The notes: a model not told the origin generated them from the letters alone. 33,047 nt of DNA from an uncultured Sphingobium sp. (GCA_946479185.1 CAMLFF010000002.1:1-33047), one strand, 5' to 3'; shown: positions 22,685-31,734, counted from the stretch's first letter. Translations and numbers: made by a program.

Positions 22685-23956
22685 TCAGACTCCTTTGGTT
22701 TGGACGCGAATGGTTGTTGGGTAGTTGACGGCAGAATAGACCGTAACCGAGGTCAAGCTCGCAGACACGACCCCCACAGTTTGCTGAGCATTAATTTCAC
22801 CATTTTGAATGGACATCGAAATGACCGGATTGATCCACGATGAGTGCTCAATCGGCAGGCTCCATGTCACGGCGCCGTCCGCAGGAACTGTCAGGGTCGT
22901 CCAGCACTCCTTTTTGCCAGAGGCATAAACCTCATAGCCATCGATGGCGCTCAAATTTTGCTGAACAATGCGATCAAACGCGGTGGCGTGATGACCGTCG
23001 AGCATATCGGCATCCATGCCTGACCCCGCTCCATCGATGGCCGCATCCCACACTGCAAAGCCATCACGCCAAAGTTGTCCACCGATGAACTTATGTCCGG
23101 CCCCAGTGTCGCTTCCGTATACCATAGCGCCTGCAATCGGAACGTAGATATACCCCTTTCTCACACCGTCATTGCCGGAAAAATGGATGACGCCAGTGTC
23201 ACCGCCGGGGCTACCAACGAGTTCGACGTAGCCATTTCCTGCGACTCTCACACGCACAGTCCCGCTGAAAATATCTCCGGCTTGGCTTGCTGGAATGTAA
23301 CCTAGCCGAGCAATGATGTTCGAATACCAGCTCCCCTGCTGCCCATCGAGCAGATCAGCGTCCATGCCCGATCCGGCCCCATCATTGCTGGCGCGCCACA
23401 CATCCGCAAACATGCTGGTTGCCCAGGTGAGGAAGCTGGCCCGCGCCTTCTTGGGCGTGACGATGCGCTGATCATCGATCCCGGCATCACTCTCCGCTTG
23501 CGTCGCCAGCTCGGCGACACCCTGCACCGTCTCCGTGGCGGGCGGATTGAGGAAGGTCACATCCCCGAATGTCAGGTCGGCAGCGAGCAGATCCACAAAC
23601 CGCACATCGGCCATGAACATCGCGCTCGACGCTGCAGCCTTTTCCAGCAACGGCGCGGCCTGACCATAAAGGGCGAACAAGGTGCCATCAGCCAGATACA
23701 GGGCGAAGGCCCGCACGGTATAGGTATCGCTCGTATTGTCCCGCGCGATCATATGGATCGTATCGTCTGCGATTGACGCGCCAGACAGACCAGCGATGCG
23801 CTTGAACTCGCCGGGCAACGTCGTCGCAGTGGCCTGTGGGGTCACTGCCGTCGCGGTCAGGCCCAATTGCGCGATCAGAACCGGCGCAGTGCCGGTATTC
23901 TCAGCATTGACCAGCGCAGCGCGGCCCGCATTTGTGACGATGAGTTGAAGGGCCAT
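22685..23956 (-). CDS. H: Tail fibre protein (P2 gpH-like N-terminus)
   Basis: A 423-aa receptor-binding fibre. The N-terminal baseplate-attachment domain resembles gpH/gpJ-type fibres (LQLIVTNAGRAALVNAENTG, later FLNPPATETVQGVAELATQA and DDQRIVTPKKA, a common fibre phrase). Two copies of DGAGSGMDAD(L/M)LDG lie at about 192 and 312, the GSGLDADLLDG-type repeats of trimeric fibres. The C-terminal ~110 residues would be the receptor tip. It follows gene I by 10 bases in the J-I-H operon. Confidence 0.88.
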   Translation of the reverse strand: MALQLIVTNAGRAALVNAENTGTAPVLIAQLGLTATAVTPQATATTLPGEFKRIAGLSGASIADDTIHMIARDNTSDTYTVRAFALYLADGTLFALYGQAAPLLEKAAASSAMFMADVRFVDLLAADLTFGDVTFLNPPATETVQGVAELATQAESDAGIDDQRIVTPKKARASFLTWATSMFADVWRASNDGAGSGMDADLLDGQQGSWYSNIIARLGYIPASQAGDIFSGTVRVRVAGNGYVELVGSPGGDTGVIHFSGNDGVRKGYIYVPIAGAMVYGSDTGAGHKFIGGQLWRDGFAVWDAAIDGAGSGMDADMLDGHHATAFDRIVQQNLSAIDGYEVYASGKKECWTTLTVPADGAVTWSLPIEHSSWINPVISMSIQNGEINAQQTVGVVSASLTSVTVYSAVNYPTTIRVQTKGV

Positions 23957-23966
23957 GATATATCCT

Positions 23967-24500
23967 TCAGGCTGCCATGTTCAGGCGAATGGATGTGAGG
24001 GGCCGCAGGGCCGCGACGACGCCGATGGTGCCGGATGCAGCAATCGCGAGGGTGAAATCGAACGGGCGGGACAGCGGCTTGGCCAGCACCACCTGCCGGA
24101 TCGTGTCCGCCACATAGCTGGCATTGGGCGCCGCGCCGTTCAGCTCGCCCAGCGCGAGGATGAGCGAGAAGCTGCCCGGCGCGCCCGGCGGATCCATCTG
24201 CCACCATTCCTGCACCGTGATGCTGCCGCCGAATGCGGCGATGGCTTCCTGCACGGCTGCGACGGTGCCCTTGCGGCGATGGACAGAGATGGACTGAGCG
24301 ACGACGCGGCGGCGCACGACAAGCGGCCAGTCCGCTCTCCACTCATCGACCGAGAGCGACCATGCCAACCAAGGCAGCAGTTCCTCCGGACAGGTGGCGG
24401 GTGACCAGAGCTTGCGCAGCTCAACCGGCAATTCCGGCACGTTGAGCGCCTGCTCAACCGCTTTCTCTAGCGCGGTGGCGTTGGGCGGCAGCAGGCTCAT
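23967..24500 (-). CDS. I: Tail protein I (P2 gpI-like baseplate protein)
   Basis: A 177-aa baseplate protein (P2 gpI is 176 aa). The opening LLPPNATALEKAVEQALNVP, then ELRKLWSPATCPEELLPWLA and WSLSVDEW, are hallmark phrases. It links the baseplate wedge to the fibre gene product. It overlaps J by ATGA and precedes the fibre gene. Confidence 0.95.
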   Translation of the reverse strand: MSLLPPNATALEKAVEQALNVPELPVELRKLWSPATCPEELLPWLAWSLSVDEWRADWPLVVRRRVVAQSISVHRRKGTVAAVQEAIAAFGGSITVQEWWQMDPPGAPGSFSLILALGELNGAAPNASYVADTIRQVVLAKPLSRPFDFTLAIAASGTIGVVAALRPLTSIRLNMAA

Positions 24501-25396
24501 TCGTCCGTGCCTGTGATGTACAGAGTGATGCCCGTGCAGGCGCCCGCCTCATTGGCCGAAATCTCGATATCGGCAGGCGGGTGGATCAGTTCCACATTCT
24601 GGACACCGGCGACGTGCAAGGCCGCGAACAGGCCGGAGCGCGTGATATCCCGCCCGATGCGCTTTTGCTCAGCGGCGAATGCCTCGGCGCGCGACTGAGC
24701 CTGCGCCAGCACAACGGCAGCATCCGGCCCCGGATATGTCGTTATTTCCGCCTCGATCGCATAGTTGACGATGGTCACGGACTGGACCGTCAGCCGGTCT
24801 GCGATGGGCCGCACCGTCTCATCTGAGAGAGCCGCCTCCACCTTTGCCAGCAAAGCAGGCGAAGCCGCTCCAGTGCCCGTGCGGGAAAGGACATAAACGG
24901 TGACCTCCGCTGGCGCGGGGCTCAGCGCTGAAGCGTCCAGAACGTCGCCATCAGCGGCGAGCGTGTGGTAAAGATAGGCGCCCGATGGCCCTGCAACCGA
25001 GTAGCTTTCCGGTGCCAGGATGATCCGCCTCCGGAAATCATCATCATCCTCCATCACGTCGGGGATATTCTCTTCCTCATCCGCCGGGACCAGCACGAGC
25101 CGAGGCACGCTGAAGGCCGCACCGAGCTGATCGAGATCCGCGCCGCGCGCATAGGCGACCATGAGGGCGCGCGCCGCATCATTGATCCGCTGCCGGTCCA
25201 GAAACCGGAAATAGGCGGCGACCTGCAGCACGCGAACGACCGGATCGGATTCCAGACTGTCATCGAAATCCGGGATGAAGGTGCGCAGGCGCGCCACCAT
25301 TTCGGCGTAGATCGCCTCATAGCTGAGCGTCTCGACGACATTGGGCGCTGGAAGGCGCGAAAGGTCGATACCGGATAGGGTGGCCGCGTCTGTCAT
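24497..25396 (-). CDS. J: Baseplate protein J (P2 gpJ-like)
   Basis: A 299-aa baseplate wedge protein (302 aa in P2). Characteristic segments are LDLSRLPAPNVVETL-like IDLSRLPAPNVVETLSYEAI, SDPVVRVLQVAAYFRFLDRQ, and DDDFRRRIILAPESYSVAGP followed by GAYLYHTL. The start at 25396 fits family length; an upstream Met at 25435 would run toward the palindrome and lacks a Shine-Dalgarno. It is the first gene of the J-I-H operon, with the Ogr-type palindrome 45 bases upstream. Confidence 0.95.
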   Translation of the reverse strand: MTDAATLSGIDLSRLPAPNVVETLSYEAIYAEMVARLRTFIPDFDDSLESDPVVRVLQVAAYFRFLDRQRINDAARALMVAYARGADLDQLGAAFSVPRLVLVPADEEENIPDVMEDDDDFRRRIILAPESYSVAGPSGAYLYHTLAADGDVLDASALSPAPAEVTVYVLSRTGTGAASPALLAKVEAALSDETVRPIADRLTVQSVTIVNYAIEAEITTYPGPDAAVVLAQAQSRAEAFAAEQKRIGRDITRSGLFAALHVAGVQNVELIHPPADIEISANEAGACTGITLYITGTDE

Positions 25397-25440
25397 GCCG
25401 CCCAAAAGAGCAACCTGCGCGACCTTTGCATCCACGCGCG

Positions 25441-25463
25441 CTTGTGAACGCGCGCTTCACAAG
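25441..25463 (-). promoter_or_regulatory. Palindromic late-promoter element upstream of J (putative Ogr box)
   Basis: CTTGTGAA-CGCGCGC-TTCACAAG, identical in both arms to the element upstream of V, with CGCGCG following on the minus strand in both. It lies between the divergent J operon and the rightward spike-lysis operon. Coordinates may be off by about one base. It could serve either or both directions. Confidence 0.65.
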
Positions 25464-25535
25464 TTCAGCGGCTCGAATGGCGGCGGGCACATCGTCAGAA
25501 ATCGGGAAAGACCGATCGAAGGGATGCGCCGCGCG

Positions 25536-25850
25536 ATGGCCAAAGTTTACATCACTCCTCATGGCAATGACGCAAAGGGTTGGGCGCGCCTATCAAATGG
25601 TCAGGCGATGGCGATCGTCGGGGGGCAAAAGGGCGACTGCATCGATCTGGATATTGGCCCGGCTGCCAATCACAGCGCAGCAGCCACATTCGGCGGTCTC
25701 TACCGGATCGCGGTCGACGGGGCGGACTGCCGCCTGCGCATCGGCAAAGATGCTGTCGCAAGCGCCACCGGCGAACGGTGGTGGGATGGCGACAGCGACA
25801 TCCGGTTTCTGCAGAGCGGCGAACGCATCTCCGTCATCGCGGTCAGCTGA
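25536..25850 (+). CDS. Small beta-rich protein heading the spike-lysis operon, unknown
   Basis: A 104-aa protein (MAKVYITPHGNDAKGWARLS, later IRFLQSGERISVIAVS) with the composition of a small virion or spike-associated protein. Family not recognised. The start at 25536 follows GAAGGG by 12 bases; an ATG at 25524 directly abuts that motif and is less likely. Its stop shares a base with the next start (TGATG), so it is coupled to the giant spike gene and may help its assembly or attachment. Confidence 0.65.
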   Translation: MAKVYITPHGNDAKGWARLSNGQAMAIVGGQKGDCIDLDIGPAANHSAAATFGGLYRIAVDGADCRLRIGKDAVASATGERWWDGDSDIRFLQSGERISVIAVS

Positions 25851-28800
25851 TGATTGGCGCACCCTCAACCCGACGCAGAGGCCGCACCCGTGCGAAGAGC
25901 TTTGTTCAGCTCGTAACGACCGTTTCAGGAACGGTCATGCGGCTCCCATCGATGGGCCTCGCAACGCCCATCAATTACGCGCTCACGGCGGGCCATGCGA
26001 ACCTTTCGCTTTCGAGCGATGGTGGCATCATCGCGGCGGTCGGCATCAATCCCGGCCAAACCCAGTCCGCGAACGGCACCGCGACCGGCGCCGATGGGTG
26101 CAGGCTTCCTTGGTCTGTCGCGCTGACTGGTGTCACCGTCGCGGTTCCTGTTTCGCCGCCGGTCATCAACGCTGTCGCTGGCAACAATATCGTCAATGCC
26201 AACGAGGTGACCGATGCGATCACGGGCACGTCCGCTGCAGGTGCGACCATCGCGCTGACAATCGACGCGAATGTTCGCAACATCGTTGCAAGCGGCCTCG
26301 GCGTCTGGAGCTACAACCCAATTGCAGGCGAGCTTGTCGCATGGGGTCAGGGCGTCAAAACGATCCGCGCGACCGCCAGCTTGGCTGGCGTCACAAGTGC
26401 CGAAGCGACCCGCAACATCACGATCGACACCATCGCATCGACAGTGACCAGCGTGGCTTTGTCTGGGGTCGGCGCGGTCAATGGCTTCCTCAATGCGGGC
26501 GATATTGCACGCTTCACCATCGTCAATTCCAAGGTACTGTTCGTCAACACGTCGGGCGGCACGCCGCGCATTGCTCACGTCATCGGCGCCACCACGGTCT
26601 ATGCCAATTATGTCAGTGGCAGTGGCAGCAACACGCTGGTTTTCGAGCGCGTCATTCAGACTGGCGACACCGATGCGAACGGCATCTCGGTCGCGGCCAA
26701 CAGCTTCCAGAATAACGGCGGCACGATCATCGACAGCGCGGGCAATGCCGCCACGCTCACGCATGGCGCGCTGGCTGACAATGGATCGTGGAAGGTCGAT
26801 ACGACCGCACCTGCAACTCCAACGATCGCGCTGGGGGCTGGCGTGGCCGATGGGGCGAGCCATGCTGAGGCGACGGCGGGCACGGGTGTGATCACGGTCT
26901 CTGCGGAGACTGGCAGCACGGTGCCTGTGACGTTCACGCGCGGGTCAAACTCGGTTGTGAAGACGATCACCGGCACTGGCTCCCCGGTCGCAGTTGTATT
27001 GACCACAGGGGATCTGGCTGAGCTGGGCGATGGTACGATCAGCATTTCGGCGCCTGCGACCGATCTTGCGGGCAACACTGGAACGGCGGCGACGGCTAGC
27101 TTTGTGCTGGAGGCCGACGCCCTGCCTGTTGTCGCCATCATTTCCAACGACGCCCTCTCACGCTTTGAAATCACGAACGCGGCCAGCTTTTCCGGCGCGA
27201 CGTGGACGTGGCACAGGGATGATGGCACGGAAATCAGCGGGCAGAACGGAACGTCATTGCTCTACAGCGCAGTGTCTGCTGGGTGGCTTGTCAAGGCCCG
27301 CGCTAATGGCGATGCAGCCACCGACAGCCTTGGCTACGCCGTACCTCAAGACAACACGGTCTGGTCATATGATGGCGCAACGTCCGCTATTGCGAACGGG
27401 ACGGATTTTGCGGGCACGGGTGGTTGGGATGGTCCAGCAAATCAAACCGAATATCATAACGGCCACCTGCGCTATGAGGGCGGTGGTTGGCCACCGCCTG
27501 TCCATAAGCATGTCATGCCGGGCAGTTCCTACAGTTTCGATGCCGTGTTGGATTTTGGCGGCGTTGCAGGTGCTTACAATTCAACAATTCGAGGCATCTA
27601 CGTTAACTATGTAGACGCCAGCAATACGATATTATTTGATATCAAAGGTCATGGTTTCCAAGCCAAAAAGATCGTCGGCGGCGTGGAAAGCAGCCTCACT
27701 AGCTTTAGTGCTACGCCGAATGCGAATGGAACAAGGTTTCGTGTCGATGCACAGGTTGTCGATGGGGTGCAATACGCAAAGTTCTTCCGGGGTGACGAGC
27801 GCATTGACGCAGGCGGCGCATCTGGCGTGGAGATTACAGGGCTGACGCTGACTAACCAGGTGGCGTTCAGCTACCATTCCGCGCCAGATGCAGCCAATCC
27901 CACGATCCCGTTCAACGTCGCCAGCAAAATGACGCTGGTGGCCGCGCCTGATGTCGGGCTGGAAGTCGCGAGCGTCGCCTTCAACGAGCCAACGCTTGCC
28001 GAGCCAGTGGCCGCGACGGTGACGCTGACCAGCGACTATGCCAATGTGCAGGCCGTGATCCTCTCAGACGATGGTCAGAGCTATGGCGAAATCGTCAGCT
28101 TCACCGGCCTGTCCACCGGGACGCCCGTTGAAATCGGTTTGCCGGTGCCAGATGCGCTTGTTGAGGCAGGCAGTGGGTTTTTGCGGGTTCGTGAGACGGC
28201 CAACCCAGCGAACTACCTCGATCACCCCATAATCGACGTGCCTGTGTATGAGCCAGTTACAGAAACGGTCGTAGGCATGAATATTGGCGCGCTCGTCAGC
28301 TATTCTACAGCAGACATGCCAATGGACGTGGCTCTACGCGGGCACTGGCGCTGGTATAATACAAGCACACACGCTCATGATTATGCCCCAACAAATTATG
28401 AGGGCCTCGTCGTTGATCCGATCCCGGCAGGCTATGATGCGCTGCTTTTTTCAGTTTTTGAGGGCAGGACTTTTGATGGTGCGCGTGTCGGACCTTACCG
28501 TTTTGCGCTTGAAGGGGGGCCATACACCTTCACCCCGACATGGGGCAATAACGCTACGACATCGAACAACACCGGCGACCGTATAGATATCACCCCCACG
28601 GCGGACGTCGCCAGTATGGCAATCGTCATCACGAAGTCTGGCGGCCTTACCATTCCACCGGAAGGGTTCCCTTACCCGACCTGCTTCCTCATCGGGCAGG
28701 AGCGTGAGGAAGGCCAGGCGCTAAACCAGCAATTTGCGGAAGACTGGGCGGGCGTTGGCCTGCGCTCGATGAAGAATGATCAGACCGAGCATCCCACAGC

Positions 28801-30049
28801 GAATAGCCACTCCCGGTCTGAACGGCCTGAGTTCTGGGCTAAAATGACCCATGAGGGAGTTCCGATGATTTATCGGACCTTCGGGGTTTTCGTCGACCGC
28901 GCTTACAAAACCGATTGGGTGACACGGTTTGCTGCGAATGCTCACCCCTCCGCAAAGCTGGGCGTTGAAGAGCTTAACGAGCAGTTCAACAATGTTTATG
29001 GGCGGATGCGCGTGTTGGCGCAGGAGAAAGGCTTCACAGATGGACACTGGATTGAGGGCTCCCTTGCCCCCGGCACCGTGGTCACTCAGGAAGAATTTAA
29101 CCCCGTCACTGGTGGACCTGGCGGTGCTACAGTTGCGGGTGCCAACAAGACCTTGCGTGTCTTCAACACAGGCGAGGTATTCATCTATTCGCGCAGCGAT
29201 TATCAGCCGAACCTTGTGCGGGTAATCTCGGCATCGCCCGTGCCGATCGACACAACAATTCCTGCCTCGACGGATGCCAATTTTGAAGTTCTGATCAACT
29301 CCGCTCAGGCTGGCATTATCAGGACGGTTGGCTATCGTTGGCAGCTTGTTGAGCAGGCATGGACTGCGCAAATGGCAAGGGCGATCTTGGGGCCAGATCG
29401 CGTCGTCTCCTTCTATGGTTGCGATATCAACCAACCGGAAGAGTCCCGCGCTGACCTCCTAATGTATCAGGACGCATATCTGCACGTCGATGTCTGTGCG
29501 ACAACTGCCTACGAAGGTGGTGGCATCAGTTGGAACGATCATGCGGGAATGCGTAATTATGCCGACCAGGCCGCGTTCAACACATGGCTGTTTGGCGTGC
29601 GCCGCGCCAATGCGAACGCACTCATCGCAGATCGCAGGGCAAGGAAGCATAGTTTCCGGCGGGCCATGTTTAATCGTGGTGCTGCGTTGGCCGCTATTCC
29701 CCACATGGGAACTTATGAAGGCGGAACGCACACCGTCTTTTGGGACGTTCCTCCTGAGCATCGCGCGGGTCTCCTGGCTGCATATAATGCGGCTCGAGAG
29801 AGTGCGGCCGAAGAAGGCGAGATGTATTATCAGAACGATGAATGGCGCCAGAAAGTCGGGGGCTACCTGTTCCTCTTCCAAGACGCCGAGCGACGGTACT
29901 GGAATGCAGGGCAAAGTGGGCCGAGCGGGTCAGGTCTGGGGCAAATTCAGGGCTTTGGCTACCTAACCAAACAGAACGGCGTCCATACCGATCAGCCTGC
30001 CTTCAGAGCCCTCCGCCAGCTGGTGGATGATATTGCGGCGGCGGCATGA
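25850..30049 (+). CDS. Large Ig-repeat tail spike/fibre with putative glycosidase domain
   Basis: A 1399-aa protein. Residues ~1-420 hold repeated bacterial Ig-like domains (GNNIVNANEVTDAITGTSAA, later DTTAPATPTIALGAGVADGA and GDGTISISAPATDLAGNTGT), common in surface and fibre proteins. A beta-rich central part follows to ~800. From ~810 a ~590-residue domain contains LGVEELNEQFNN near 1038 and later ILGPDRVVSFYGCDINQPEE, then VDVCATTAYEGGG, an arrangement like clan-A glycosidase-fold proteins with a catalytic Glu in a (S/G)NE-type motif. It is probably a host-recognition spike or polysaccharide depolymerase. The ATG at 25850 is coupled to the previous stop. The C-terminal part is visibly lower in G+C. 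The glycosidase role is inference. Confidence 0.8.
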   Translation: MIGAPSTRRRGRTRAKSFVQLVTTVSGTVMRLPSMGLATPINYALTAGHANLSLSSDGGIIAAVGINPGQTQSANGTATGADGCRLPWSVALTGVTVAVPVSPPVINAVAGNNIVNANEVTDAITGTSAAGATIALTIDANVRNIVASGLGVWSYNPIAGELVAWGQGVKTIRATASLAGVTSAEATRNITIDTIASTVTSVALSGVGAVNGFLNAGDIARFTIVNSKVLFVNTSGGTPRIAHVIGATTVYANYVSGSGSNTLVFERVIQTGDTDANGISVAANSFQNNGGTIIDSAGNAATLTHGALADNGSWKVDTTAPATPTIALGAGVADGASHAEATAGTGVITVSAETGSTVPVTFTRGSNSVVKTITGTGSPVAVVLTTGDLAELGDGTISISAPATDLAGNTGTAATASFVLEADALPVVAIISNDALSRFEITNAASFSGATWTWHRDDGTEISGQNGTSLLYSAVSAGWLVKARANGDAATDSLGYAVPQDNTVWSYDGATSAIANGTDFAGTGGWDGPANQTEYHNGHLRYEGGGWPPPVHKHVMPGSSYSFDAVLDFGGVAGAYNSTIRGIYVNYVDASNTILFDIKGHGFQAKKIVGGVESSLTSFSATPNANGTRFRVDAQVVDGVQYAKFFRGDERIDAGGASGVEITGLTLTNQVAFSYHSAPDAANPTIPFNVASKMTLVAAPDVGLEVASVAFNEPTLAEPVAATVTLTSDYANVQAVILSDDGQSYGEIVSFTGLSTGTPVEIGLPVPDALVEAGSGFLRVRETANPANYLDHPIIDVPVYEPVTETVVGMNIGALVSYSTADMPMDVALRGHWRWYNTSTHAHDYAPTNYEGLVVDPIPAGYDALLFSVFEGRTFDGARVGPYRFALEGGPYTFTPTWGNNATTSNNTGDRIDITPTADVASMAIVITKSGGLTIPPEGFPYPTCFLIGQEREEGQALNQQFAEDWAGVGLRSMKNDQTEHPTANSHSRSERPEFWAKMTHEGVPMIYRTFGVFVDRAYKTDWVTRFAANAHPSAKLGVEELNEQFNNVYGRMRVLAQEKGFTDGHWIEGSLAPGTVVTQEEFNPVTGGPGGATVAGANKTLRVFNTGEVFIYSRSDYQPNLVRVISASPVPIDTTIPASTDANFEVLINSAQAGIIRTVGYRWQLVEQAWTAQMARAILGPDRVVSFYGCDINQPEESRADLLMYQDAYLHVDVCATTAYEGGGISWNDHAGMRNYADQAAFNTWLFGVRRANANALIADRRARKHSFRRAMFNRGAALAAIPHMGTYEGGTHTVFWDVPPEHRAGLLAAYNAARESAAEEGEMYYQNDEWRQKVGGYLFLFQDAERRYWNAGQSGPSGSGLGQIQGFGYLTKQNGVHTDQPAFRALRQLVDDIAAAA

Positions 30050-30462
30050 CTTCAGGCGCACACACAATGAAAGCGGGGCACGCGCAGGCGATGGAAGGCG
30101 AACTTTTCGACTGGCTCAAGGCCGGTGCAGGTGGTGGCGCGTTCGTCGCCGTCTTGGGTCTTGGTCTGCGGTTCCTCGCATGGCTATTCCCATTCAAAGC
30201 CTCACGTGACGATCGGCGCGAAGATCGCTTGGACCGCATCAACGATAGCCTGTTGCAGTCGCTCACCGCTGACGTGGCCGATCTGAAGGCCGAGAACAAG
30301 CAGATCCGCGCGGAGCTCAACGAGTGCACGAAGAAGCACGCCGATCAGGCTGAGGAAATGGGGATACTGCGCGCCCAACTCGGCATCAAGAGCGTGATTG
30401 CGCAGGAGGCGGCCAAGGTGGCCGCTGTTGATAGCCTCGCGAGAAAGGAGCGTGACGCATGA
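30046..30462 (+). CDS. Membrane-anchored coiled-coil protein in the lysis operon
   Basis: A 138-aa protein with one hydrophobic segment at ~27-48 (GAGGGAFVAVLGLGLRFLAW) followed by a charged coiled coil (DRLDRINDSLLQSLTADVAD, then LKAENKQIRAELNE). Single-TM coiled-coil proteins of this type occur next to endolysins as holin-like or spanin-like accessories. It overlaps the spike gene and the endolysin gene by 4 bases each. A Met at residue 8 is an alternative start. Confidence 0.7.
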   Translation: MTSGAHTMKAGHAQAMEGELFDWLKAGAGGGAFVAVLGLGLRFLAWLFPFKASRDDRREDRLDRINDSLLQSLTADVADLKAENKQIRAELNECTKKHADQAEEMGILRAQLGIKSVIAQEAAKVAAVDSLARKERDA

Positions 30463-31001
30463 CCACGATCAGCCAAATCATTGATGGAGTGATCGCCGCA
30501 GAAGGCAAATACGTCAATGACCCCAACGATCGCGGCGGGGAAACGAATTGGGGCATCACCATCGCTGTGGCTCGCGCCGATGGCTACATGGGCCCCATGC
30601 GGGATCTGCCGCGCCAGCGCGCCTATGACATTTACTATCGCAAGTATGTCGTGGCACCCGGCTTCGACAAGATCGCCACCATCTCGATGCCAATCGCTGC
30701 GGAGCTCGTGGACACGGGTGTGAACATGGGGCCAAAGGTCGCCGCAACCTTTCTGCAGCGCGCTCTCAACGGCCTCAACCGCAATGGCAAGGATTATGCC
30801 GACCTAGCGGCAGATGGCTCTGCTGGGCCTGCTACGCGCACTGCGCTGACCGCCTATATCGACAAGCGGGGCGCTGAAGGCGTGAGGCGGTTGTTGTTGC
30901 TGCTGAATGCTATCCAGGGCGAACATTATCTCTCGCTGGCAGAGGGGCGCGCCGCTAACGAAACGTTCCTGTATGGCTGGCTTGCGCGGATCGCAGCATG
31001 A
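30459..31001 (+). CDS. Endolysin, glycoside hydrolase family 108 (N-acetylmuramidase)
   Basis: A 180-aa peptidoglycan muramidase. EGKYVNDPNDRGGETNWGIT at ~15-34 is the GH108 (DUF847) active-site signature, with Glu15 as the catalytic acid. The C-terminal half (VDTGVNMGPKVAATFLQRAL, later ADGSAGPATRTAL) is the PG_binding_3 domain. There is no signal peptide, so release depends on the holin encoded next. Confidence 0.95.
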   Translation: MTTISQIIDGVIAAEGKYVNDPNDRGGETNWGITIAVARADGYMGPMRDLPRQRAYDIYYRKYVVAPGFDKIATISMPIAAELVDTGVNMGPKVAATFLQRALNGLNRNGKDYADLAADGSAGPATRTALTAYIDKRGAEGVRRLLLLLNAIQGEHYLSLAEGRAANETFLYGWLARIAA

Positions 31002-31252
31002 GCATTCTCGACGCCCTCAAAGGCATTGGTGGCACCTATGAGGTCCAGCGCGTCATTGGCGCGTTCGGCTCAATCACCTTCATTGTGATGGCCCCTGCGC
31101 TCGTTTGGGCTGGGAAGATCGTGGCATCTTTCGATAGTTTCTGCCTCGCCTACCCTGCGGGGATCGCGACGTGCATCGGCGCGACGGCGGGTGCGATCGC
31201 CCTGAAGGATCGCAGCGTTGCCAAGGCTAAGGTCACGGAGAGCGAACAATGA
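30998..31252 (+). CDS. Putative holin
   Basis: An 84-aa protein with two predicted transmembrane helices (IGAFGSITFIVMAPALVWAG and FCLAYPAGIATCIGATAGAI) and a charged C-terminus, the size and layout of a class II holin. It lies between the endolysin and the spanins with 4-base overlaps on both sides. The assignment is by topology and context. Confidence 0.75.
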   Translation: MSILDALKGIGGTYEVQRVIGAFGSITFIVMAPALVWAGKIVASFDSFCLAYPAGIATCIGATAGAIALKDRSVAKAKVTESEQ

Positions 31253-31734
31253 TTGTGTTAGCCAAATACTATCGCGAGCTCGTCATTGCCGCCCTCGTTG
31301 TCGCTGGCCTGCTCACATCGGCCGCATGGCGCAATGAGCGAACAAAGCGGATTTCACGAGACGCCACAATCGAGAGCATCCACCAGCAGACCATCGCCAC
31401 GGCAAAGCGCTGGAAGGCCAAAGCGGCCACCTTGGAAGCCAAAGCCGTCGCCATCAGAAAGGACACCTCCAATGAGATCGCCAGTATCAATGCTGATCGT
31501 GATGCTGCTCTTGACGAGCTGCGCGCGCGGCCAGGTCGTGGCACCCCCGCCACCACCACCACAATTGCCGGGGCTTGTTCGGTTGCCGCCGGAGGAACTG
31601 GAGCCTTCCTTTTCCGCGAGGATGCGCAGTTTCTTACAAGGGAAGCTGCCCGATCAGACGGAATCCGGGTCGCGCTGAAGGGCTGCTATGCTCAATATGA
31701 TGCTGCGCGGGGCATGCTCGCCGAAGAGCAGTGA
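31249..31734 (+). CDS. Rz: Inner-membrane spanin (Rz-like)
   Basis: A 161-aa i-spanin: an N-terminal membrane anchor (ELVIAALVVAGLLTSAA) and a periplasmic coiled coil (TIESIHQQTIATAKRWKAKA, then LEAKAVAIRKDTSNEIASIN). It would join with the outer-membrane lipoprotein encoded inside it to fuse the two membranes at the last step of lysis. It overlaps the holin gene by 4 bases and closes the rightward operon. Confidence 0.85.
   Translation: MIVLAKYYRELVIAALVVAGLLTSAAWRNERTKRISRDATIESIHQQTIATAKRWKAKAATLEAKAVAIRKDTSNEIASINADRDAALDELRARPGRGTPATTTTIAGACSVAAGGTGAFLFREDAQFLTREAARSDGIRVALKGCYAQYDAARGMLAEEQ
31472..31678 (+). CDS. Rz1: Outer-membrane spanin lipoprotein (Rz1-like), embedded in Rz
   Basis: A 68-aa frame fully nested in another frame of Rz. 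MRSPVSMLIVMLLLTSCARG is a signal peptide ending in the lipobox LLTSC (acylated Cys17), followed by a proline-rich stretch (VVAPPPPPPQLPG), the classic features of Rz1. AAAGGA lies nine bases before the ATG. The embedded arrangement is as in lambda. Confidence 0.88.
   Translation: MRSPVSMLIVMLLLTSCARGQVVAPPPPPPQLPGLVRLPPEELEPSFSARMRSFLQGKLPDQTESGSR

Noticed and set aside
25580..25849. 90-codon N-terminal extension of the spike frame
   Set aside because: It overlaps the 104-aa gene in another frame and is Arg/His-rich; the ATG at 25850 is coupled to the previous stop and starts plausible sequence.
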